DNA of 5,216 bases from VMCP01 sp964408945. GTDB taxonomy: Bacteria > Bacteroidota > Bacteroidia > NS11-12g > UBA955. The notes under the pieces were generated by a model. It saw only the letters and a list, made by a program, of their open reading frames with translations. It searched no databases and was not told where the DNA came from. The translations under genes and the position numbers were made by a program. Numbering within the stretch: position 1 is the first letter of the stretch; each line of letters begins with the position of its first letter. Shown piece by piece: positions 1 to 5,216 of the stretch. Location: NCBI GenBank assembly GCA_964408945.1, contig CAYPBJ010000060.1, positions 1-5,216 of the forward strand, read 5' to 3'.

Positions 1-903
1 CCCCCAATTCAACCCCAAGAAGGGTAGAGGAGTATAGGTTTCGCGAATTCTTCTGAATTCATAGGTTCCCAAGTCAGCGTTGTAGTATTGGCCGCTGCTG
101 GTGAAGCTCAAGCCCAAGACTCCCACGTCGAAGAATAAATTCTTACCAACTTTGATTCTCATGGCTGGTCCACCGGCGTAAACTGGACCTTCGCTCTGCG
201 GAAACATGGCCCAAAACTCCGCAATGAAGGCCACCTTCGATGAGGTTTCGCGGGCATAACACGCCGAAAAGATAGGCAATTTCTCATCCAAGCCCGTGTA
301 AAATCCGTATCCGGCATTCACCGATATGTTCTCTTTTTTATCGCCGTAAGTCACGTTGGCAAAACCTATGCCGAGGGTTTCTTCGTCTACAAACCAAAGT
401 TTACCAATTTGTCCGCCAACGCTCACATGGAGTTTATCATCAATCTTCGCAGAATATTTGGCATTCAACAGGGTAGGCATCAAAATGGGAGTAGAGGTTA
501 TTCCAATGGAAAAGTTATCGGTCAAGCCATATTGCGCTTGAATCACCGAGAAGTACATTAAATTGATATATCCTTCGCCTTTTTTGATGGGGAAAGCAGA
601 GGGAGAATAAAGGTACCTGCTGGCGTGCTCTGTGGCGCGCTCCGTTTCTGTTTCCTTTTCCTTTTTCTCACCTGCATTCTTTTTATATACAATGACGTAT
701 TTCGGAATTTCTATCTCTAAACCGTCTTCCCTGAGTATAGTGATGCTTGACGGATCTTCTTTTTTTACCGTTCCTCGGTGGATGTTTCCATCGCTGGTTT
801 TGATTTCAACTTTTGATTTTAACGAGTCAACGTCCGCGCTCTGCGCAAAAACGGCGCCTTGCGCCCAAAACATCCCCAGAAAAAATAAACACTTCCAATT
901 CAT
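1..903 (-). CDS. Predicted outer-membrane beta-barrel protein of unknown function, partial at the C-terminus
   Basis: Reading the minus strand from the ATG at 903-901 gives 301 uninterrupted codons that reach the window edge without a stop, so the 3' end is missing. An in-frame TAA two codons upstream (909-907) makes this ATG the earliest possible start. Residues 1-20 form a signal peptide (short N-region with a Lys, hydrophobic core, cleavage after VFA before Gln21), with no lipobox Cys at the cleavage site. Residues about 31-70 look like a small beta-rich module (KVEIKTSDGNIHRGTV...ITILREDGLEIEIPK). A charged linker follows (73-91, rich in Lys and Glu), then SPSAFPIKKGEGY (100-112). The rest alternates polar and hydrophobic residues with many Gly and aromatic residues (YGLTDNFSIGI, VSVNAGYGF-like strands, NLFFDVGVLGLSF), as in a membrane barrel. 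The last visible residues (LPFLGLNWG) resemble a final barrel strand, so probably only a few residues are lost. I recall similar 'SAFxxKKGEGYY...YGxTDNFSIG' proteins in Bacteroidota, all hypothetical. Ligand or transport role unknown. Confidence 0.85.
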   Translation of the reverse strand, partial: MNWKCLFFLGMFWAQGAVFAQSADVDSLKSKVEIKTSDGNIHRGTVKKEDPSSITILREDGLEIEIPKYVIVYKKNAGEKKEKETETERATEHASRYLYSPSAFPIKKGEGYINLMYFSVIQAQYGLTDNFSIGITSTPILMPTLLNAKYSAKIDDKLHVSVGGQIGKLWFVDEETLGIGFANVTYGDKKENISVNAGYGFYTGLDEKLPIFSACYARETSSKVAFIAEFWAMFPQSEGPVYAGGPAMRIKVGKNLFFDVGVLGLSFTSSGQYYNADLGTYEFRRIRETYTPLPFLGLNWG

Positions 904-935
904 AACTTATACACGAAGTTAAGCAATTAAATCAC

Positions 936-966
936 TTGGGAATATTCAATGATTTCACGACCTTTG
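936..966 (+). promoter_or_regulatory. Bacteroidota-type promoter for the thrS operon
   Basis: TTG at 936-938 is followed, after 20 bases, by GACCTTTG at 959-966, which matches seven of eight positions of the Bacteroidota -7 consensus TAnnTTTG and continues with CA. The spacing fits the roughly 19-21 bases known for the primary sigma factor of this phylum. Transcription would begin near 972-974, leaving a leader of about 8-10 bases before the ATG at 982. This leaves no room for a T-box or other long leader, and it places the promoter inside any thrS reading frame begun at 949. Confidence 0.6.
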
Positions 967-981
967 CAAACTTGTAAAATC

Positions 982-2910
982 ATGAGTCAAGTTGTCATTA
1001 CATTTCCAGACGGTGCCCAGCGTTCATACAATGCCGGAGTCAGCCCTATGGAAATTGCCCAATCCATCAGCGAAGGACTTGCCCGCAACGTGTTGTCGGC
1101 AAAGGTGAACGATCAAGTGGTAGACGCAAATACGCCCATCACCACCGATTCTACCTTGAGCCTATTAACGTGGAACGACAACGAAGGAAAACAAACCTAT
1201 TGGCACAGCTCTGCCCACCTTTTGGCCGAAGCATTGGAAGCTTTATACCCCGGAATAAAATTGGCCATCGGTCCTCCAATCGATCGCGGATTTTACTACG
1301 ACATTGATTTTGGGGACATGAGATTCACCTCCGATGATTTCGAGAAGGTAGAAAACAAAATGCGCGAGCTGGCAAAAACCAACAGCGCGTTTGTGCGTAA
1401 ATCAGTCAGTAAAGCCGACGCCACTCAGTATTTTACCGAAAAAAACGATCCCTATAAATTGGAGTTGATTCAAGACCTCGAAGACGGTCAAATCACCTTC
1501 TATACTCAAGGCAATTTCACAGACCTTTGTCGTGGGCCCCACATTCCGCATACAGGACACATCAAATCCATTAAGTTGCTGAATACCGCTGGAGCTTATT
1601 GGCGCGGAGATGAGAAAAACAAGCAGCTTACCCGCATATACGGAATCACCTTCCCCAAGAAGTCGGAACTTGATGAATATCTTGAACTTCTGGAGGAAGC
1701 AAAGAAACGCGATCACCGTAAATTGGGCAAGGAGTTAGAAATTTATACCTTCGATGACGATGTAGGACCAGGTCTACCACTATGGCTGCCCAACGGCGGT
1801 ATCATCATTGAGCAATTAGAAGCCTACGCTAAGAAGATTGAAAAAGAAGCGGGTTACTTTAGAGTAAAATCGCCCCACATTGCACGCGAAAGCATGTATA
1901 TCAAGAGCGGACATTTACCTTATTATAAGGATAGTATGTTCCCGCCCATGGAAATTGATGGGGTGAATTACTATTTGAAGGCGATGAATTGTCCGCATCA
2001 CCACAAAATCTTTGCGGCAACGCCCAAGAGTTACCGCGATTTACCCATCCGTTTCGCTGAGTACGGAACTTGCTACAGATACGAGCAAAGCGGTGAGTTG
2101 TTCGGTTTGATGAGGGTGAGAAGCCTTCAAATGAACGATGCTCACATTTACTGTACCGAAGAACAATTTGAATCGGAGTTTCAGGCGGTGAACGCTTTGT
2201 ATCTGAAACACTTTGAAAAGTTTGGTATTGAAAAATATGTTATGCGTTTTTCCAAGCACGATCCCGCTAAGTTGGGACAAAAATACATTGACATGCCTGA
2301 GCTTTGGTTGAAAACCGAAAGCATGGTGCGCAAGGTATTGGATAAAATGGGCGTGAATTATGTGGAGGTAGAAGATGAAGCGGCGTTTTACGGTCCCAAA
2401 ATTGACATTCAGGTGTACAGCGTCATCGGAAAAGAATTTACTTTGGCAACCAACCAAGTGGATTTTGCACAAGCCGAACGCTTTGATTTGAGTTATACTA
2501 GTGAAAATAATGAGAAGGTTCGCCCCATCATTATACACCGAGCACCTTTGAGTACCCACGAACGGTTCATAGGTTTCTTGCTAGAACATTACGCAGGAAA
2601 CTTCCCTGTTTGGTTGGCTCCAAAACAAGCAATTGTACTTCCAATTTCAGATAAATATGCAGATTACGCAGAGGAAGTTGGAAAATATCTGAAAATATCC
2701 GATATTCGCGCCTCCGTAGATCACAGGTCTGAGAAGGCGGGCAAGAAAATTAGAGACGCAGAGGTAGCGAAAATCCCCTACATGATTATAGTAGGAGAGA
2801 AGGAGCAAGAGAGCCAAACCGTTTCAGTTAGAATGCACGGCGGTACAGATTTAGGATCAATGGAAACACAGCAATTGGCTGAAAGAATACTGAATGAATC
2901 CAAACTTTAA
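982..2910 (+). CDS. thrS: Threonyl-tRNA synthetase (class II, with editing domain)
   Basis: Cytoplasmic enzyme that activates threonine with ATP and charges tRNA-Thr; 642 residues, the usual full length. Domains in order are TGS (about 1-63, opening VVITFPDGAQRSY), editing domain (about 64-240), class II catalytic core (about 250-545) and anticodon-binding domain (about 550-640). Editing residues are H75 and H79 (HSSAH), C183 and H187 (CRGPH). Zinc ligands that select threonine are C337 (MNCPHHH), H388 (NDAHIYC) and H519 (IIHRAP). The motif 2 Arg is R366 (CYRYEQSGE) and the motif 3 Arg is R528 (THERF). The ATG at 982 is chosen over an in-frame ATG at 949: the family normally starts a few residues before the TGS strand, and the promoter's -7 box lies between the two ATGs. 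The N-terminal half looks typically Bacteroidota, but the core reads FGLMRVRSLQMNDAHIY where Flavobacterium and Bacteroides enzymes, as I recall them, read HGLTRVRGFTQDDAHIF (see findings). First gene of the thrS-infC-rpmI-rplT operon; its end overlaps infC by 17 bases. Confidence 0.97.
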   Translation: MSQVVITFPDGAQRSYNAGVSPMEIAQSISEGLARNVLSAKVNDQVVDANTPITTDSTLSLLTWNDNEGKQTYWHSSAHLLAEALEALYPGIKLAIGPPIDRGFYYDIDFGDMRFTSDDFEKVENKMRELAKTNSAFVRKSVSKADATQYFTEKNDPYKLELIQDLEDGQITFYTQGNFTDLCRGPHIPHTGHIKSIKLLNTAGAYWRGDEKNKQLTRIYGITFPKKSELDEYLELLEEAKKRDHRKLGKELEIYTFDDDVGPGLPLWLPNGGIIIEQLEAYAKKIEKEAGYFRVKSPHIARESMYIKSGHLPYYKDSMFPPMEIDGVNYYLKAMNCPHHHKIFAATPKSYRDLPIRFAEYGTCYRYEQSGELFGLMRVRSLQMNDAHIYCTEEQFESEFQAVNALYLKHFEKFGIEKYVMRFSKHDPAKLGQKYIDMPELWLKTESMVRKVLDKMGVNYVEVEDEAAFYGPKIDIQVYSVIGKEFTLATNQVDFAQAERFDLSYTSENNEKVRPIIIHRAPLSTHERFIGFLLEHYAGNFPVWLAPKQAIVLPISDKYADYAEEVGKYLKISDIRASVDHRSEKAGKKIRDAEVAKIPYMIIVGEKEQESQTVSVRMHGGTDLGSMETQQLAERILNESKL

Positions 2911-3445
2911 ACCAAGAGGCAGACGCCAGGAAGACCCGCACAAGATCAACGAAAGGATCTCGGCAAAAGAAATTCGTCTTGTAGGTGACAACGTCGAAAT
3001 GGGCGTTTATCCGACAGAGAAAGCAATTGAAATTGCTTTTGAACTAGGCTTGGATTTAGTTGAAATCAGTCCAAACGCTGAACCTCCTGTTTGTAAGGTG
3101 GTTGATTACAAGAAGTTTCTCTACGAACAGAAGAAGAAACAGAAAGAAATCAAAGCCAACGCCATCAAACAAGAGATTAAGGAAATTAGATTTGGTCCAA
3201 ACACCGATGAGCATGACGTGAACTTTAAACTCAAGCATGCCATAGCGTTCTTAGATGAAGGAAATAAGGTAAGAGCTTATGTATTTTACAAAGGTCGTAC
3301 CATCATCTTCATTGAGCGTGGTGTTGAGCTTTTGATGGGATTTGCAAACAAACTCATCGAAGGAGGTCACGCCAAATTAGAAATGGAACCCAAAAGAGAA
3401 GGTAAGAAAATGGTTATCTTACTGGCACCCAAAGGAAAAAAATAA
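2894..3445 (+). CDS. infC: Translation initiation factor IF-3
   Basis: Binds the 30S subunit, keeps it apart from 50S and checks start-codon and initiator-tRNA pairing. The 183 residues are normal length for the family. The N-terminal domain spans about 15-85 (HKINERISAKEIRLVGDN, then the signature GLDLVEISPNAEPPVCKVVDYKKF at about 52-75). A Lys-rich linker (about 79-92) leads to the C-terminal domain (about 93-178; KEIRFGPNTDEHD, VFYKGRTIIFIERG). The start is well fixed: the codon directly before the ATG is an in-frame TGA (2891-2893), so nothing further upstream can be used. The ATG lies inside the end of thrS (17-base overlap in another frame), which suggests translational coupling. Unlike E. 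coli infC, famous for its AUU start and self-repression, an ordinary ATG is available here. An alternative start within the gene would remove conserved N-domain sequence. Confidence 0.97.
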   Translation: MNPNFKPRGRRQEDPHKINERISAKEIRLVGDNVEMGVYPTEKAIEIAFELGLDLVEISPNAEPPVCKVVDYKKFLYEQKKKQKEIKANAIKQEIKEIRFGPNTDEHDVNFKLKHAIAFLDEGNKVRAYVFYKGRTIIFIERGVELLMGFANKLIEGGHAKLEMEPKREGKKMVILLAPKGKK

Positions 3446-3460
3446 TAAAGAATTAAGTAT

Positions 3461-3661
3461 ATGCCTAAAATGAAAACAAATTCCAGCGCTAAGAAGCGTT
3501 TCAAAGTGACTGGAACCGGTAAAGTTAAGCGTCTGAAAGCATTTAAAAACCACATCTTGACCAAAAAGTCTAAGAAGCGTAAAGAGGCCCTTGCAAAAGA
3601 TGCATTGGTTCATGATTCAGATATGAGCAACGTAAAATTCATGTTGCGCTTAGGAAAATAA
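3461..3661 (+). CDS. rpmI: 50S ribosomal protein bL35
   Basis: Small basic protein of the large ribosomal subunit, 66 residues, typical for the family. It opens with the family signature MPKMKTNSSAKKRFKVTGTGKVKR (residues 1-24), followed by HILTKKSKKRK (about 31-41) and a shorter C-terminal tail ending in MLRLGK. About a third of the residues are Lys or Arg, as expected for an rRNA-binding protein. It starts 15 bases after the infC stop in an A/T-rich gap without a Shine-Dalgarno sequence, and is followed by rplT in the widely conserved infC-rpmI-rplT order. Co-transcription with its neighbours is inferred from spacing and strand. Confidence 0.97.
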   Translation: MPKMKTNSSAKKRFKVTGTGKVKRLKAFKNHILTKKSKKRKEALAKDALVHDSDMSNVKFMLRLGK

Positions 3662-3672
3662 AAGAAAACTTT

Positions 3673-3710
3673 TGGCCGGAGCAAACAAGTGCCTTGTGCC
3701 GCTCAAGCCA
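3673..3710 (+). promoter_or_regulatory. Candidate hairpin between rpmI and rplT (possible bL20 or other translational control site)
   Basis: Three stacked stems can be paired by eye: TGGC 3673-3676 with GCCA 3707-3710; GAGC 3679-3682 with GCTC 3701-3704; ACAAG 3685-3689 with CTTGT 3693-3697, closed by a 3-base loop. They are separated by two internal loops (CG opposite AA, and AA opposite GCC), giving 13 base pairs in 38 bases. The structure ends 15 bases before the rplT ATG and lacks a following T-run, so it is not a typical terminator. bL20 is known to repress its operon by binding rRNA-like mRNA structures in Gammaproteobacteria and Firmicutes. A similar role here is inference only; it could instead be an RNA-processing or attenuation site. 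Confidence 0.4.
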
Positions 3711-3725
3711 TTAAACTAATATAAT

Positions 3726-4076
3726 ATGCCAAGATCAGTCAATCACGTCGCCAGTAAGGCGCGCAGAAAAAAGACCCTGAAGTTAGCCAAAGGTTACTTC
3801 GGAAGACGTAAAAACGTATGGACGGTTGCAAAAAATGCCGTTGAAAAAGGTTTAACCTATGCTTACCGCGATCGCCGCGCCAAAAAACGCGAATTCCGCG
3901 CTCTTTGGATCATGCGTATCAACGCAGCTTGCCGCGAACAAGGTGTAAGCTATTCTCAGTTCATGGGTAAATTGAACGCAAGTACTTTAGAAATCAACCG
4001 TAAAGTGTTGGCAGACCTTGCCGTACATGATGCAGCTGCTTTCAAAGCGATCTTCGATCAAGTAATGAACGGTTAA
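3726..4076 (+). CDS. rplT: 50S ribosomal protein bL20
   Basis: Large-subunit protein that binds 23S rRNA directly and is needed early in 50S assembly; in several phyla it also represses its own operon. The 116 residues match the family length. The start MPRSVNHVASKARRKKTLKLAKGYFGRRKN (1-30) is the basic N-terminal extension that threads into rRNA, followed by the helical stretch with YAYRDRRAKKREFRALWIMRINAA (45-68) and the globular C-terminal part with YSQFMGKL and NRKVLADLAVHD (about 76-102). It follows rpmI by 64 bases, an unusually large gap in this otherwise tight operon, and that gap holds the candidate hairpin. An intrinsic terminator begins 24 bases after the stop, so this is the last gene of the operon. 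Confidence 0.98.
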   Translation: MPRSVNHVASKARRKKTLKLAKGYFGRRKNVWTVAKNAVEKGLTYAYRDRRAKKREFRALWIMRINAACREQGVSYSQFMGKLNASTLEINRKVLADLAVHDAAAFKAIFDQVMNG

Positions 4077-4100
4077 TCCAAACCAAAACATTAATCAAAC

Positions 4101-4131
4101 AAAAAGCCACCCTCATCGGGTGGCTTTTTTT
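4101..4131 (+). terminator. Intrinsic terminator of the thrS-infC-rpmI-rplT operon
   Basis: GCCACCC (4106-4112) pairs perfectly with GGGTGGC (4118-4124) around the 5-base loop TCATC. The stem is extended by up to five A-T pairs (4101-4105 with 4125-4129). A run of seven T residues (4125-4131) follows, and the DNA stays T-rich after it. It lies 24 bases past the rplT stop, which is the classic arrangement for Rho-independent termination on the plus strand. Confidence 0.93.
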
Positions 4132-4197
4132 ATTATTTTACCATTTTGTATATTCACGGTCAACCATTTTAAATCCAACTCCGTCTAATTGTCATTT

Positions 4198-5151
4198 ATG
4201 CGCACACTCATCATCATTGTTTCCTTTTTTAGCTTCTCCACCTCTTTCGCTCAACTTATCACCAACAAACCTGAAACTCAAGCCCAAATGCTTGATTCTA
4301 ACGGAAATGTGGTGCCCCCCAAATTGGAAATCATCACTTCGGGCTTACCCGCCTACAAAACCATCATTTATCAGCGCATCACACAACAATACATCACCAA
4401 CGAAAATCAGTTCTTTTTAGACGTAAAATTAGATACCACTTACATCATCATCAAAAAAAGCCCCAAAATCAAGGATGTTTATTCCATTGGATTTTTCGCT
4501 GATGATCAAGGGAAGAAATCGGCCAAAAACATCACCTCCATTGAGAAAAAAGAATGGCTGATCAAATTCAATGCCCAGGGTGAAATTGATTCTCTCTACA
4601 ATTGGAAAGTCTTCCGCGATATGTTTGTGTCGGCCCTTTCGGTGCAAGCTCGTGAAAACCTCATCAACTCTGCCCTTTTTTCCGAACGAAAGGCCCAATT
4701 CAACAATCCAGACGAAGTTAAAAAGCTAGTATTGGGCGACATGCATTATTTATTTCTTCCCTACGGGGATACCTTTGACCTGAATGTCAAATACTTAAGA
4801 CTAAAACAGGTTAAAGATCCCTTCACCCAAGAAGATCTTGAGATTTTGGGCGATTATTACGCCGAATACAAAGAAGGTTCCCAAAACACCATCAATATTC
4901 ACGCCCACAACCAGGCCGGTCCTGATCAGAAACCCCTCTTACTCCAAGAGTGTCAAGAATATCTACGCAGCAGAAACAACACCCAAGAACCCACTTCAGA
5001 GGTCACTTCTGTTGGACTTAACTCAGAACAAGAATATAGATACAACAAACTTAAAAAAGCCTTCATGTGGGTGACATTCTCTGACGTGATCACCATCAAT
5101 CTCCAATCGCGAGGCAATTTGCGCACTTACAGGCTTTGGGATGCGAATTAG
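4198..5151 (+). CDS. Secreted protein of unknown function
   Basis: I do not recognise this 317-residue protein. The ATG at 4198 is preferred to the in-frame TTG at 4189 because it places a clean signal peptide at the N-terminus: MR, a hydrophobic core (residues 3-12), then STSFA with likely cleavage before Gln19. There is no lipobox, no further membrane segment and only one Cys (251), so a soluble periplasmic or exported protein is most likely. The mature part is mixed alpha/beta: strand-like stretches such as FFLDVKLDTTYIIIKK (72-87) and WLIKFNAQGEIDSLY (120-134), a helix-like region 137-165, LFLPYGDTFDLNVKYLRLKQV (185-205), a hydrophilic, probably disordered stretch 228-280, and a C-terminal FMWVTFSDVITINLQ (289-303). 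There is no C-terminal sorting domain of the type used by the type IX system. It is separated from the upstream operon by a terminator; I found no convincing promoter in the 66 bases between terminator and start. Its stop codon directly touches a heptamer repeat array. Confidence 0.85.
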   Translation: MRTLIIIVSFFSFSTSFAQLITNKPETQAQMLDSNGNVVPPKLEIITSGLPAYKTIIYQRITQQYITNENQFFLDVKLDTTYIIIKKSPKIKDVYSIGFFADDQGKKSAKNITSIEKKEWLIKFNAQGEIDSLYNWKVFRDMFVSALSVQARENLINSALFSERKAQFNNPDEVKKLVLGDMHYLFLPYGDTFDLNVKYLRLKQVKDPFTQEDLEILGDYYAEYKEGSQNTINIHAHNQAGPDQKPLLLQECQEYLRSRNNTQEPTSEVTSVGLNSEQEYRYNKLKKAFMWVTFSDVITINLQSRGNLRTYRLWDAN

Positions 5152-5216
5152 TACCAGGTACCAGGTACCAGGTACCGGGTACCGGGTCGATGGTACATGG
5201 TCTGTAGTCTATGGTC
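5152..5216. repeat. Tandem array of degenerate 7-base units, continuing past the window edge
   Basis: Nine complete heptamers and two further bases can be laid out in strict 7-base register from 5152. Three are TACCAGG (5152-5172), two are TACCGGG (5173-5186), and then come four diverged units: TCGATGG, TACATGG, TCTGTAG and TCTATGG (5187-5214). All start with T and end with G, and eight of nine end in GG. The first five units create overlapping GGTACC palindromes, so either strand could fold. The array starts at the base after the TAG of the preceding gene. No gene is visible in it; since it is cut by the edge its full length is unknown. Confidence 0.92.

Noticed and set aside
45..60. Two GAATTC sites 10 bases apart as a possible repeat or recognition site
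   Set aside because: They fall within the membrane-protein coding frame and are explained by adjacent Glu-Phe and Arg-Ile-Arg-type codons; no other copies or symmetry support a separate role.
356..922. Two plus-strand open frames (356-541 and 632-922) in the left part of the window
   Set aside because: They lie on the opposite strand of the long membrane-protein frame (1-903), which has a signal peptide and barrel-like pattern; their own translations are low-complexity Ser/Phe-rich shadow sequence.
904..981. T-box riboswitch or other long leader before thrS
   Set aside because: The whole divergent gap is only 78 bases and the probable transcription start is about 10 bases before the ATG; no specifier stem or antiterminator is present.
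2041..2559. 172-codon minus-strand open frame inside thrS
   Set aside because: It is antisense to the most conserved catalytic part of ThrRS (motif 2 to motif 3), so it is explained by that coding strand; the translation shows no known pattern.
4140..4170. Direct repeat ACCATTTT (4140-4147 and 4163-4170) as an operator before the secreted-protein gene
   Set aside because: It is a short A/T-rich 8-mer pair in T-rich DNA just after a terminator, with no promoter elements at a fitting distance; chance is a sufficient explanation.
4189..4200. TTG at 4189 as start of the secreted protein
   Set aside because: The ATG three codons later gives a better signal peptide and no ribosome-binding signal favours the TTG.
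4198..5151. Gliding or type IX secretion protein GldN/PorN for the secreted protein
   Set aside because: The size is similar, but the tryptophan-rich N-terminal pattern I associate with GldN is absent, so the resemblance is only in length and leader.

Overview
The window is chromosomal DNA from a member of the Bacteroidota, probably a marine or freshwater Flavobacteriales-like lineage (lower rank not certain). The evidence is as follows. None of the genes has a Shine-Dalgarno sequence; their starts are preceded by A/T-rich DNA. A Bacteroidota-type promoter (TTG, about 20 bases, then a near match to TAnnTTTG) sits just before thrS. The translation proteins have Bacteroidota-like sequences, and both flanking genes encode signal-peptide proteins ending their leaders in ...FAQ, as is common in this phylum.

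Layout. Positions 1-903 (minus strand) hold the 5' 301 codons of a predicted outer-membrane beta-barrel protein; it has no stop inside the window and runs off the left edge. Positions 904-981 are a 78-base divergent promoter region. Positions 982-4076 (plus strand) are the conserved translation operon thrS-infC-rpmI-rplT: threonyl-tRNA synthetase, initiation factor IF-3, and ribosomal proteins bL35 and bL20. thrS and infC overlap by 17 bases, infC and rpmI are 15 bases apart, and a 64-base gap before rplT contains a three-part hairpin that is a candidate regulatory element. A strong intrinsic terminator at 4101-4131 closes the operon. Positions 4198-5151 (plus strand) encode a secreted protein of unknown function. 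Directly after its stop codon, 5152-5216 is a tandem array of degenerate 7-base units that continues past the right edge.

How the genes fit together. The four operon genes all serve protein synthesis: threonine charging of tRNA, start-codon selection on the 30S subunit, and assembly of the 50S subunit. In other bacteria IF-3 and bL20 repress their own operons, so mRNA structure inside this operon is worth attention. The flanking cell-envelope genes look unrelated to it.

No non-coding stretch exceeds 300 bases; the longest are 4077-4197 and 904-981. Most of the window is ordinary housekeeping sequence. The points of most interest are the heptamer array, the rpmI-rplT hairpin, and a ThrRS catalytic core that differs from the form I associate with Flavobacterium and Bacteroides. 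I see no mobile element, CRISPR array, tRNA or rRNA.
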